From contig CALVEM010000016.1 of the NCBI GenBank assembly GCA_944326605.1, forward strand, positions 1 through 53,974: a stretch of 53,974 nucleotides of DNA, read 5' to 3'. The position numbers and the translations under genes were made by a program. The stretch is from Candidatus Gastranaerophilales bacterium (lineage in GTDB: Bacteria; Cyanobacteriota; Vampirovibrionia; Gastranaerophilales; Gastranaerophilaceae). Below, piece after piece: positions 16,967 through 24,171 of this stretch. The notes under the pieces were generated by a model that saw only the letters and a list, made by a program, of their open reading frames with translations, made no database searches and had not been told where the DNA came from. Position 1 is the first letter of the stretch. Every line of letters starts with the position of its first letter.

Positions 16967-17004
16967 ACAATTAAACATTTCTACACACCTTCTTATACAA
17001 AAAT

Positions 17005-17037
17005 GCTCTCACCTCCGGTGGGAGCTTACATTTTCTT
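17005..17037 (+). terminator. Rho-independent terminator-like hairpin
   Basis: GCTCTCACC-TCC-GGTGGGAGC (9-bp stem with one G-T pair), followed by a T-rich stretch TTACATTTTCTTG. It ends the transcript of the 15944 gene. Confidence 0.65.
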
Positions 17038-17119
17038 GTAATTATATTGAAATGATTAAAAATATATGTTAAAATAACAATGTACACAGGAATTAAAGTT
17101 TACATATAAAGGAGTGGCA

Positions 17120-17176
17120 ATGAAAAGATTATTAGAAATGTTGTGTAGCTTCGGGGGGGGGGCACTCCTCGGCTAA
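17120..17176 (+). CDS. Eighteen-codon open frame with 10-G tract, probably the out-of-frame start of the prepilin gene
   Basis: ATG at 17120 has a strong AAAGGAG ribosome binding site. The frame encodes MKRLLEMLCSFGGGALLG and stops at 17174. It contains a run of ten G (17153-17162). Adding one G or removing two would make this frame continue without a stop into the prepilin frame at 17227. It is therefore either the true start of a phase-variable prepilin or a homopolymer-length sequencing error. It is unlikely to be a free peptide gene. Confidence 0.55.
   Translation: MKRLLEMLCSFGGGALLG
17153..17162. repeat. Homopolymeric G10 tract (candidate phase-variation switch)
   Basis: Ten consecutive G in an AT-rich genome, located inside a frame with a good ribosome binding site and upstream of a prepilin frame that has none. 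Its length sets which frame is translated. Confidence 0.8.
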
Positions 17177-17181
17177 ATAGA

Positions 17182-17262
17182 TGGCAAGAAGCGCGGAGGG
17201 CAAGAAGTCAATCTGGCGTTCAAGAGATGCTGAAACACGGAGGTCAATCCGACGTTCAGCAT
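17182..17262. repeat. Repeat-derived leader of the prepilin gene
   Basis: GGCAAGAAGCGCGGAGGGCA and following bases are an AGGAGGGCAAG-family copy. GGTCAATCCGACGTTCAGCA at 17242-17261 matches the repeat at 25857-25877 (CAATCCGGCGTTCAGCCTGA). Both would be translated in the leader removed by prepilin peptidase. Confidence 0.6.
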
Positions 17263-18069
17263 GACATGTTTAACTTTTTGAAACGAACTTATTCACTTAT
17301 TAACCTATTTACTTATTCACCTCGTAAACGCGCAGCGTTTACACTAGCAGAGGTTCTCATCACCCTCGGAATTATTGGTGTGGTTGCCGCAATGACTATT
17401 CCAACGTTAATTCAGGATCATCGTGAAAAGCAGCGTGTAACCCAGTTGAAAAAGGTATATTCCGTGCTTTCTCAAGCTTTTGTCATGGCTCAGGCTGAAT
17501 ATGGAGATATACAAACCTGGGATTATGCCACTACTAATACAGGAGAAAAAGATGAGAACGGTGAGGCTATTTTAGATGAGAGCGGTTCTGAATTATTTAC
17601 GGATATTTTGAAAAAATATATTAAGCAGTCAGGGAAAACAAGCCACACATTCAGCAGGTATTTATCACTTGACGGAAGGAATTATTCATCAAGCGGGGGA
17701 ACATCAATTAAAGATGATTACAATAAAATATTTACGGCTGATGGGGCTATAATAATGATTGGCTGGGTTAATAAAGATTGTGAACGAACAGCAGCAGGAT
17801 GCGGAGATATTGAAGTATTTCTGCCTGAAAAGACTGCGAAAGTCGGAGTTAGCGCATTCTGGTTTTATATTACTCCAAACGGGATAAAACCTTACGGTCA
17901 TCAAGGTCATAGGTACACTTTTGAAGATTATTGTGATGTTACAAATTCAAAAGGAAAAGCTTCAACAGAGCAGGGCAGAGGTTGTACCGCATGGGTTTTG
18001 TATAACGAAAATATGGATTACTTACATTGCAATGATTTGAGCTGGTCGGGCAAAACTAAATGTAAATAA
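17227..18069 (+). CDS. Type IV pilin-like prepilin (type II secretion/pseudopilin N-terminus)
   Basis: The prepilin signature is KRAAFTLAEVLITLGIIGV VAA: cleavage is expected between Ala and Phe, Glu is at mature position 5, and one hydrophobic helix follows. The mature protein has about 240 residues with four or more cysteines near the C-terminus (CDVTN, GRGCTAW, YLHCNDLS, TKCK), typical of this lineage. The frame has no good ribosome binding site at 17227 or at the inner ATG 17267; the best one is at 17111, in another frame before the G10 tract. The long leader is made of repeat sequences. Role: pilus or secretion pseudopilin, substrate unknown. Confidence 0.85.
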   Translation: MLKHGGQSDVQHDMFNFLKRTYSLINLFTYSPRKRAAFTLAEVLITLGIIGVVAAMTIPTLIQDHREKQRVTQLKKVYSVLSQAFVMAQAEYGDIQTWDYATTNTGEKDENGEAILDESGSELFTDILKKYIKQSGKTSHTFSRYLSLDGRNYSSSGGTSIKDDYNKIFTADGAIIMIGWVNKDCERTAAGCGDIEVFLPEKTAKVGVSAFWFYITPNGIKPYGHQGHRYTFEDYCDVTNSKGKASTEQGRGCTAWVLYNENMDYLHCNDLSWSGKTKCK

Positions 18070-18076
18070 AAAAGTT

Positions 18077-18772
18077 TTATAAATTTTGATTTTGTAATTC
18101 TTTTTTCCACATAATGTAAAAATAAATTGCCAGTATAAAATATACTCCCCACATTAAAACGGTGGAGTAAGCTTTTGCACCGTGGATTACAAGATTGAGC
18201 CACATAATAAATGAAAGTCCGTTTACGATAATCCATACAATCCATTGCTCAATAGCTCTTTTTACTGTCAAATACATTCCGAGTATTGATAGAAATGTTG
18301 TAATCCCGTCGATTACGGGACTTTTGTCATTGAAGTAATTCAAAACGGCAATTGCAATTATACATCCGATAAGCGCTATAATTGAAAGTTTTAGACGTTG
18401 TTTAAAATTTAAATTTATTTTTATTATTTCTCCGGACTCTTTTTTTAGATGTTTTTTCCATCTGAAAATCCCCAGAATTTGCATCGGAATATAGTACATG
18501 AGGTAAAGAAGCATATTACCCCAGAGAGCATTTGCGAATGAAAGATAAATATAACAACCCGAGCCCGTTAATCCGAAGAAATAACATGAAATTTTACCTT
18601 TACCCGCAATAATTGTGTATAAAATACCGCATATTGCGTTAAGAATTGCAGCAGGACTGTCTTTCACCACAAAAGCATTTATCAAAATAATTACAAGCAC
18701 AATTAATAATCCGATGATTTCGGCAGGTGTCCAGCCTTGCAATTCTTTTTTTACAAATTCTGTGATTTTCAT
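18077..18772 (-). CDS. pnuC: PnuC-family nicotinamide riboside/mononucleotide transporter
   Basis: A 231-residue membrane protein with about seven hydrophobic segments. The PnuC features are WTPAEIIGLLIVL at the N-terminus, FANALWGNMLLYLMYYIPMQILGIFRWKKH in the middle, and the C-terminal QWIVWIIVNGLSFIMWL stretch. It imports nicotinamide riboside for NAD synthesis. The ATG at 18772 (MKITEF) is preferred; a longer frame to 19048 overlaps the divergent gene completely. No NAD-related partner gene lies nearby. Confidence 0.85.
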   Translation of the reverse strand: MKITEFVKKELQGWTPAEIIGLLIVLVIILINAFVVKDSPAAILNAICGILYTIIAGKGKISCYFFGLTGSGCYIYLSFANALWGNMLLYLMYYIPMQILGIFRWKKHLKKESGEIIKINLNFKQRLKLSIIALIGCIIAIAVLNYFNDKSPVIDGITTFLSILGMYLTVKRAIEQWIVWIIVNGLSFIMWLNLVIHGAKAYSTVLMWGVYFILAIYFYIMWKKELQNQNL

Positions 18773-18783
18773 TATGAGCATTG

Positions 18784-18789
18784 TATAAT
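18784..18789 (+). promoter_or_regulatory. -10 box immediately before the 18798 start
   Basis: A perfect TATAAT ends eight bases before the ATG, with no Shine-Dalgarno between. A leaderless or nearly leaderless transcript is inferred. Confidence 0.5.
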
Positions 18790-18797
18790 GAATTTGC

Positions 18798-19760
18798 ATG
18801 AAAGTACAGGCGATATATAATAGCAAAATTTTAAAAAGAGGACTGGAATTTGCTGCGGATAACGGTTCTTTGTTTGTTGCAACGGCATCTCTTGCGCTTT
18901 CTACTGTCGCGCGTCCGATTGCTATTATGGCAACTCCTAAAACTGATATTGAAAATAAAAAATATGCCTGTGCAAAGTCGCTTGCTTCAAGTGCAACAGG
19001 ATATTTTTTAATGCTTGCGGCATCATCGCCGGTTGCAAAAGCAGTCAAAAATATTGATAAAAGACCTTATGAATATTTAAAAAAATCTACCGTGGAAAAT
19101 CTTAAATCAGGCGAAAAAAGCCTGAAAGCTTCAAGCCGTTATAAGTTTGCAACACAGTTGTTTAAACTGGGTTTGGGATTTTTAATTGCGGTGCCGAAAT
19201 CAATTATGACATGTTCCTTAATTCCGCCATTTATGGCTTTTTTGTTTAATAAAAAAGTTAATAATGATAAAAAAGACAAAAAAATTTCATTTACAGGCAA
19301 TGGAATGAGAAGTCTTTCTAAATTTATAGGAAAAGCAATGGATACTTTGCCTGTTCAAAAAATGTCAGAAAAATTTCACAATACAAATTTTGAACAGCAT
19401 ATAATTTCCCTGACAGATGCTGCGGCAACAGCCGCGTTTGTAACACAAACAGCGAATAGCAAAAAAATTGAACAAACAAGGAAGAAAGCTCTTATGTATA
19501 ACGCTGCTATTTCAACAGGGTTTTGTATAGCAGGCGGGTATGCGATTAACGGAGCCATTGAAAAACCGGCAGAAAAGTTTATCAGGAATTTTTCAAAAGC
19601 AAATAAAAATTCTCCTAAACTCGAAAAATACGTAGAAGGTATAAAAGTGGTCAGACCAGCATTAATATTGGGCGGACTTTATTATATTGTTATTCCGTTA
19701 ATATCAACATTTCTTGCAGACAGGTTTGACGGACAAAATTCTAAAAAGTCAAACATGTAG
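18798..19760 (+). CDS. Lineage-specific membrane protein with KISFTGNG motif
   Basis: A 320-residue protein of unknown function. Hydrophobic segments lie near residues 22-40, 52-75, 118-150, 232-255 and 285-310. An internal KKISFTGNG (about 161-169) is the SFTG motif that recurs in proteins of this lineage and here separates two half-proteins of similar layout. It starts divergently from pnuC, 25 bp away, without a Shine-Dalgarno. No catalytic motif is visible. Confidence 0.6.
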   Translation: MKVQAIYNSKILKRGLEFAADNGSLFVATASLALSTVARPIAIMATPKTDIENKKYACAKSLASSATGYFLMLAASSPVAKAVKNIDKRPYEYLKKSTVENLKSGEKSLKASSRYKFATQLFKLGLGFLIAVPKSIMTCSLIPPFMAFLFNKKVNNDKKDKKISFTGNGMRSLSKFIGKAMDTLPVQKMSEKFHNTNFEQHIISLTDAAATAAFVTQTANSKKIEQTRKKALMYNAAISTGFCIAGGYAINGAIEKPAEKFIRNFSKANKNSPKLEKYVEGIKVVRPALILGGLYYIVIPLISTFLADRFDGQNSKKSNM

Positions 19761-19765
19761 ACATC

Positions 19766-20443
19766 TTAAAATTTGTCCGGCGTGCGCTTAAGCTGGTTAA
19801 GTTTTTTTTGAACATTCCGTACATATGCCGGATTGTTAATGCTTTTTGGATGTTTTATCAGTGTCCAGAGCTGTCCGCCGTTTAATTTTTTCCCGGTCAA
19901 ACCTTTTTCTTTTATGCGTAACTGCAGATATGCCTCTACATATTTAAGCTGTTTCTCGCGCGGAAGTTTACAGTATTCTCTGTAAGTGCATTTATTATCA
20001 ACTTTAAGGCTGTCAAAACTTACTTTATCCATCTGGATTAAACCTGCGTATTTACCCGTACTGTTTTTTATCTGCGGGTCAAAATGGGATTCTGCGTATA
20101 TAACTGCAGCCAAATCTTCGGGATTACAATTTAATCTTTTTGCAGCTGCTTCCAATTCTTTAAAGAATTTCAGTGAAATATTCGGGTCAGGTTTAAACCT
20201 GTTTTGTTTGACTTTTGCTTCAGCCTTCAGTACGGAGCGCCAATCCTCATGGAGCTTAATCGCCTGGGCTGAAGCGTCTTCCAAGTTATTGTTTGTATTT
20301 TTTTTAGGTTGTTGATCCCACAGACTTTTGTTCATCCAGTCTGTATTGAACGGTTTTCTAAAGTCAAGTTTGAATTTTTCAAGAAAATTTTCCTGCGGAG
20401 CCATCATTGGAGGGCGCCAGTTTATTTTTTTGTCATCACTCAT
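19766..20443 (-). CDS. Lytic transglycosylase-like (SLT domain) protein
   Basis: A 225-residue protein. Residues about 88-165 fit a goose-lysozyme/SLT fold: LAAVIYAESHFDPQIKNS (catalytic Glu in AESHFDP) followed by GKYAGLIQMDKVS. It would cleave peptidoglycan glycan strands. There is no signal peptide or membrane segment, so export would need another route (lysis, or pilus/secretion apparatus); the N-terminal 85 residues are polar and proline-rich. It converges with the 18798 gene. Confidence 0.72.
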   Translation of the reverse strand: MSDDKKINWRPPMMAPQENFLEKFKLDFRKPFNTDWMNKSLWDQQPKKNTNNNLEDASAQAIKLHEDWRSVLKAEAKVKQNRFKPDPNISLKFFKELEAAAKRLNCNPEDLAAVIYAESHFDPQIKNSTGKYAGLIQMDKVSFDSLKVDNKCTYREYCKLPREKQLKYVEAYLQLRIKEKGLTGKKLNGGQLWTLIKHPKSINNPAYVRNVQKKLNQLKRTPDKF

Positions 20444-20523
20444 TTTTAACCTTCTTTCTGAACCAGAATAACGGCATAATGGTTAAAAATATTTAAAAAT
20501 ATTTAGTGATTATGAAATTTTTG

Positions 20524-21435
20524 TTACAATTTTATATTTTTGCCGAGTTGTTGAACTGTTTGAATATCTTCTTCTACCGATTTGCCTGCGGTTGTCAGGT
20601 AATTGCCGACCATTAATCCTTCAACACAGGTCTTTAGTGCAATGCGCTGATTGGCATCCGAAAGCCGCATTCTTCCGCCGCAAAAACGCAGGACGGACAG
20701 AGGATTTGCTATTTTAAATATTGCAAGTGTTCTTAAAATATTTTCTTCGTCAATTTTGTCGTAATAATTTTCAAACGGAGTTTCCGGGATAGGTGTTAAA
20801 ATATTTATCGGTATAGAATCCGGCTGAATTTCGGCAAGTTCAAGAGCCATTTCAATTCTTTGTTCAATGGTTTCTCCCATTCCGAGAATTACTCCGCAGC
20901 ATAATTCCATTCCGTATTTTTTTACAAGTCTGCAAGTATTTATTCTGTCCTCAAAAGTGTGGGTAGTGCAGACTTGAGTGTAGTAAGAACGGCAGGTATT
21001 GATGTTGTGGTGAAACCTTTTCAGACCGCATTCAGCAAGTTTTTTTGCCTGTTCTTCATTTAGAATCCCGATGGAAGCGCAGCTTTTGAGCCCGTCAATT
21101 TTATTTACCTCTTTTATCATTTGGAGAATTTTGTCAAAGTCGCTTTCATCAGGGGTTTTGCCTGATGTGACTATTGCAAATCTTGAAGTTTTGTGGCTTT
21201 TTGCTTCCAACGCAGTTTTTTTTACCTCATCAAGATCAATGAGCGGATATGTATCTATATTTGTTCTGTAATGAGAGCTTTGCGCACAGTATTTGCAGTT
21301 TTGGGAGCATTTCCCGTTTCTTGCGTTTACAAGCGAGCAAAATTCCACATCATTTTTAATATATTTTGAGGAAATGTCTAAAAGTTTATCTAAATCAGAA
21401 TGATATAGTATCAAAAGTTCTTGTTTTGAAATCAT
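20524..21435 (-). CDS. bioB: Biotin synthase
   Basis: A radical-SAM enzyme that inserts sulfur into dethiobiotin. The cluster motif is GKCSQNCKYCAQSS (CxxxCxxC). ASIGILNEEQAKKL, HHNINTCRSYY, GMGET and CGGRMRLSDANQRI are BioB signatures. ATG 21435 (MISKQELL) gives 303 residues, a normal length; a longer frame begins at 21471. No other biotin synthesis gene lies nearby, but a BioY biotin transporter is encoded at 39325-39984. Confidence 0.93.
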   Translation of the reverse strand: MISKQELLILYHSDLDKLLDISSKYIKNDVEFCSLVNARNGKCSQNCKYCAQSSHYRTNIDTYPLIDLDEVKKTALEAKSHKTSRFAIVTSGKTPDESDFDKILQMIKEVNKIDGLKSCASIGILNEEQAKKLAECGLKRFHHNINTCRSYYTQVCTTHTFEDRINTCRLVKKYGMELCCGVILGMGETIEQRIEMALELAEIQPDSIPINILTPIPETPFENYYDKIDEENILRTLAIFKIANPLSVLRFCGGRMRLSDANQRIALKTCVEGLMVGNYLTTAGKSVEEDIQTVQQLGKNIKL

Positions 21436-21457
21436 AAGCTTTATGTTATACCACTGA

Positions 21458-21471
21458 TTGACTAAAGTCAA
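21458..21471. promoter_or_regulatory. Palindrome TTGACTAAAGTCAA upstream of bioB
   Basis: An inverted repeat with arms TTGACT/AGTCAA, placed over the probable -35 of bioB (minus strand TTGACT, then TATAAC 15 bp on). It lies between bioB and the divergent gene at 21509. A regulator site is possible. It does not resemble the BirA or BioR consensus. Confidence 0.4.
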
Positions 21472-21508
21472 ATGATGTGCTAGAATTGGCTGTCACATGG
21501 AGTAAAAA

Positions 21509-22144
21509 ATGTTTTGTCCAAATTGCGGAAAACAAATTAAAGACGGCGATAATTTTTGCAGATACTGCGGGTGTGATCTGCGGGCTGATGTTGTGATTGA
21601 GAAACAGCCTCAGACGTATGCGTCTGAAGAAACAGCTGTTCATAAAATTAATGACAATGAAGAACTTCAGACTGAAAGTCTGCCTGAAGATATGGAAGAA
21701 CTGGTTTTATATGATATTAAAAAACATCCGATGGCACTTTTCTGGCCGATTGTTTTAACTCCGGTGTTTTTTATTTACTTCTGGAATATTTTTTTGAATA
21801 CCCACAGTATTTTTAGCTGGCTGGTAGTGTTCGGTATTCTTGCCGCAATTATTTATCCGATTTTAAGATATATTTACGATAAAATTATTATTACCACTAA
21901 ATTTGCTCATATCAAAATCGGTGTTTTAAATCCGGTTGAAATAGATATTTCACTTAATGATTTAAACAGGCTGGATATTACACAGACTTCTATGGGCAGA
22001 TTAATGGACTACGGTATGCTGTCATTTACAGCAAATTCACAAAGATACGAGTATAGATATATAAAATCTCCTCAGGATTTACTTTATATTATTAACAACC
22101 CTGCAAAATTTGTCAGAGAAGCTTTAAGCGAGGATGAGATTTAA
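21509..22144 (+). CDS. Zinc-ribbon plus PH-like (bPH2) membrane protein
   Basis: A 211-residue protein. The N-terminal zinc ribbon is CPNCGKQIKDGDNFCRYCGC (residues 3-22). Two hydrophobic segments (about 79-96 and 100-118) are followed by a bacterial PH-like domain: IITTKFAHIKIGVLNPVEIDISLNDL with a NRLDITQTSMGRLMDYG motif (PF03703-like, YdbS/YdbT type). Role unknown, probably membrane stress or envelope related. TGGAG precedes the ATG. It is divergent from bioB. Confidence 0.75.
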   Translation: MFCPNCGKQIKDGDNFCRYCGCDLRADVVIEKQPQTYASEETAVHKINDNEELQTESLPEDMEELVLYDIKKHPMALFWPIVLTPVFFIYFWNIFLNTHSIFSWLVVFGILAAIIYPILRYIYDKIIITTKFAHIKIGVLNPVEIDISLNDLNRLDITQTSMGRLMDYGMLSFTANSQRYEYRYIKSPQDLLYIINNPAKFVREALSEDEI

Positions 22145-22165
22145 GTTTAATATTTAAAATTTTGT

Positions 22166-22822
22166 TTATATATTCTCAAATTTTAAATTGTTTGTATAAA
22201 GATTATCAATAAGCTGTGCAATATCTTCTTTGGTTCTGTTGTCCATTACCTTGATATTGTCATAGCTTCTTGTAAACATTGAAGGTTTTGAAGGTGTCGC
22301 CGGCTTAAAATTTGTATTTGTATTATTAACCCAGCTTGTAACTTTTTCTGTTACGGGGTCTATTTTTTTTATTATGCTGACAGTCCTTCCGTCACGTTTG
22401 TAAATTGAAATAGTAACTATTTTCCCTGTTTCCTGATCATATTCCTGTATTGATGAGATTTTATTTTCATCTTTTACATTGAAATTAATTGTACGTAATT
22501 TTTTCCCTGTTTCAGGATCAAATTCGTCAATTGATTTATATAAAACATAGTTGATTGTTTTGAGTTTTTTACCTGTTAAACGGTCATATTCATCAATTGA
22601 ACGGATTTTTTTGTCATTAAAATAGTCATAATGCGTTGTTTTAATTTTTGAATTTGTCTGAATATCAAATTCAATAATTTTATCCACAGATTTTCCGTTT
22701 CTGCGATAAATAACTTCTTCTCTTGTTTCAGGCTGCAGATTTGAATAAAGAAGTTTCAGATGTGCGCTGTCAAAGGCTTTATTTTCAGGTATTGCCTTTT
22801 GAATTGCTGTTAATAATTTCAT
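22166..22822 (-). CDS. Tandem-repeat protein resembling DUF2963
   Basis: A 218-residue protein built of about six degenerate 20-25-residue repeats of the form EYDxxTGKKLxTINY...KIxSI, for example DEYDRLTGKKLKTINY, DEFDPETGKKLRTINF and QEYDQETGKIVTISIY. The pattern resembles DUF2963 repeats, which I know mainly from phytoplasma proteins. There is no signal peptide. ATG 22822 has an AGGAG ribosome binding site. The last 50 residues are non-repetitive. Function unknown; repeats of this kind often mediate binding. Confidence 0.6.
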   Translation of the reverse strand: MKLLTAIQKAIPENKAFDSAHLKLLYSNLQPETREEVIYRRNGKSVDKIIEFDIQTNSKIKTTHYDYFNDKKIRSIDEYDRLTGKKLKTINYVLYKSIDEFDPETGKKLRTINFNVKDENKISSIQEYDQETGKIVTISIYKRDGRTVSIIKKIDPVTEKVTSWVNNTNTNFKPATPSKPSMFTRSYDNIKVMDNRTKEDIAQLIDNLYTNNLKFENI

Positions 22823-22944
22823 CTTAAAATTTCTCCTACATATATAATACATGATAAAATAAATTTTGCTATTTTATGTAAAGTATTATATATAATTTAA
22901 AGCTGAGTAATAAATTCCCCTACAGGGTTAATTATAATAATATA

Positions 22945-23286
22945 CTAACCTCTTTTTTGTAAGAGTTTCAAGAAAAGTTTGTAGTCGGTTCCCCAGCTTG
23001 CCATTGCATTCAAAACGGGAGCAAGGCTGTAGCCGACATCTGTGAGAGTGTATTCGACTCTTGGCGGAACCTCCGGAAAGACTTCTCTTTTTACAAGTCC
23101 GTCATCTTCCATGGCACGCAAGTTAGTTGTTAAAACTTTTTGAGAAATTCCGGAACAGGCTTTTTTAAGTTCGCCAAAACGTTTTGTTCCGTTGAGCAAA
23201 TCTCTGATTATAAGTATTTTCCACTTTTCGCCGATAAGTTTTAAAGTTGTCTCAACAGGACACTTTGGCAGGTCTTTTAACTCCAT
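22945..23286 (-). CDS. HxlR-family transcriptional regulator
   Basis: A 113-residue winged-helix protein of the HxlR family: CPVETTLKLIGEKWKILIIRDL followed by GTKRFGELKKACSGISQKVL and the C-terminal RVEYTLTDVGYSLAPVL. It begins with an AGGTGATTT ribosome binding site and a TACTAT -10. An inverted repeat (23301-23340) over its promoter suggests autoregulation. These regulators sense thiols, aldehydes or quinones; the target is unknown. The divergent alkD-like gene starts 200 bp away. Confidence 0.88.
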   Translation of the reverse strand: MELKDLPKCPVETTLKLIGEKWKILIIRDLLNGTKRFGELKKACSGISQKVLTTNLRAMEDDGLVKREVFPEVPPRVEYTLTDVGYSLAPVLNAMASWGTDYKLFLKLLQKRG

Positions 23287-23300
23287 AAATCACCTATAGT

Positions 23301-23340
23301 ATCTTTTAGTAATTGTATTACAAATATATACTAAAAGGAT
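23301..23340. promoter_or_regulatory. Inverted repeat operator at the HxlR promoter
   Basis: ATCTTTTAGTA (23301-23311) faces TACTAAAAGGAT (23329-23340), with TTGTATTACAA between. It lies on the HxlR promoter and resembles the paired GTA...TAC sites of this family. Confidence 0.55.
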
Positions 23341-23409
23341 TATCAAATTTTGTCAATGTATTGACAGCAAGTTTTCATAGTTACCACTGAAATAAATTCT
23401 ACATTAGGG

Positions 23410-23445
23410 TTTCGTCATCCCGAACTTTGTTTGACTGCTTTAGCA
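23410..23445. repeat. GTCATCCCGAAC-type repeat
   Basis: CGTCATCCCGAACTTTGTTT followed by GACTGCTTT. The reverse complement occurs at about 27784-27810 (AAAGCAGTCAAACAAAGTTC then GGGATGAC). Confidence 0.7.
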
Positions 23446-23477
23446 TAAAATAAAAATTTTTTTTATTTTATGCTAAA
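23439..23477. promoter_or_regulatory. Perfect 18-bp inverted repeat at the alkD-like start
   Basis: TTTAGCATAAAATAAAAA (23439-23456) and its exact complement (23460-23477) with a 3-base loop. The right arm contains a TAAAAT box that ends six bases before the ATG at 23486, so the palindrome covers the promoter of a leaderless gene. It could be an operator or a transcription-blocking hairpin. Confidence 0.6.
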
Positions 23478-23485
23478 ATCCTCTC

Positions 23486-24169
23486 ATGGACATAAAACAA
23501 AGACTAATAAACGAGTCAGAAAAAGATTTTCAAAAGTTTTCCGCATCTTTGATACCGAATATTAACAATGTTCTTGGTGTTCGGCTTCCAAAACTACGTA
23601 AAATAGCAAAAGAGATTTACAAAAGCGGAGAATGGGAAGAATTTCTAAATAGCAGCGATTTTCAATATATGGAAGAAACCATGCTTAAAGGTATGGTTAT
23701 AGGACTTGTCAAACAGCCTCCTGACAAAATACTTGAACTTGTCAAAAATTTTATACCTGAAATAAATAACTGGTCTGTATGTGATTGTTTCTGCAGCGGT
23801 TTAAAGTTTGTAAAAGATAACAGGAAACTTGTCTGGAACTTTATTCAGCCGTATTTTAAATCAAAAAATGAGTATGATATACGCTTCGCCTATGTGATAC
23901 TTCTTTCATATTATATTGATATAGATTTCATTGACAAAGATTTAAACCTGATAGATAAGTTTAAAGACCAGAGATACTACACAAAAATGGCAGTTGCATG
24001 GGCGCTTTCTATATGTTACATAAAATTTCCCGAAAAAACTTTAAAATATTTAAAGACCTCAAAGCTTGATAATTGGACATATAACAAAAGTATTCAAAAA
24101 ATCTGTGAGTCTTTAAGGGTTGATAAAGAAACCAAGTCTTTGCTAAAATGTTTTAAAAGAGGAAAGTAA
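23486..24169 (+). CDS. AlkD-like DNA alkylation repair protein (HEAT-like repeats)
   Basis: A 227-residue all-helical protein of the AlkD superfamily, which excises bulky or cationic alkylated bases. Family features are NVLGVRLPKLRKIAKEI, the NNWSVCDCFCSGLKF segment (WxxxD region), RFAYVILLSYYI and AVAWALSICYIKFPE. The expected Asp and Trp residues of the DNA-facing concave surface are present. There is no Shine-Dalgarno; a TAAAAT ends six bases upstream of the ATG within an 18-bp palindrome. It is followed by a CDF transporter gene after 2 bp. Confidence 0.82.
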   Translation: MDIKQRLINESEKDFQKFSASLIPNINNVLGVRLPKLRKIAKEIYKSGEWEEFLNSSDFQYMEETMLKGMVIGLVKQPPDKILELVKNFIPEINNWSVCDCFCSGLKFVKDNRKLVWNFIQPYFKSKNEYDIRFAYVILLSYYIDIDFIDKDLNLIDKFKDQRYYTKMAVAWALSICYIKFPEKTLKYLKTSKLDNWTYNKSIQKICESLRVDKETKSLLKCFKRGK

Positions 24170-24171
24170 CA

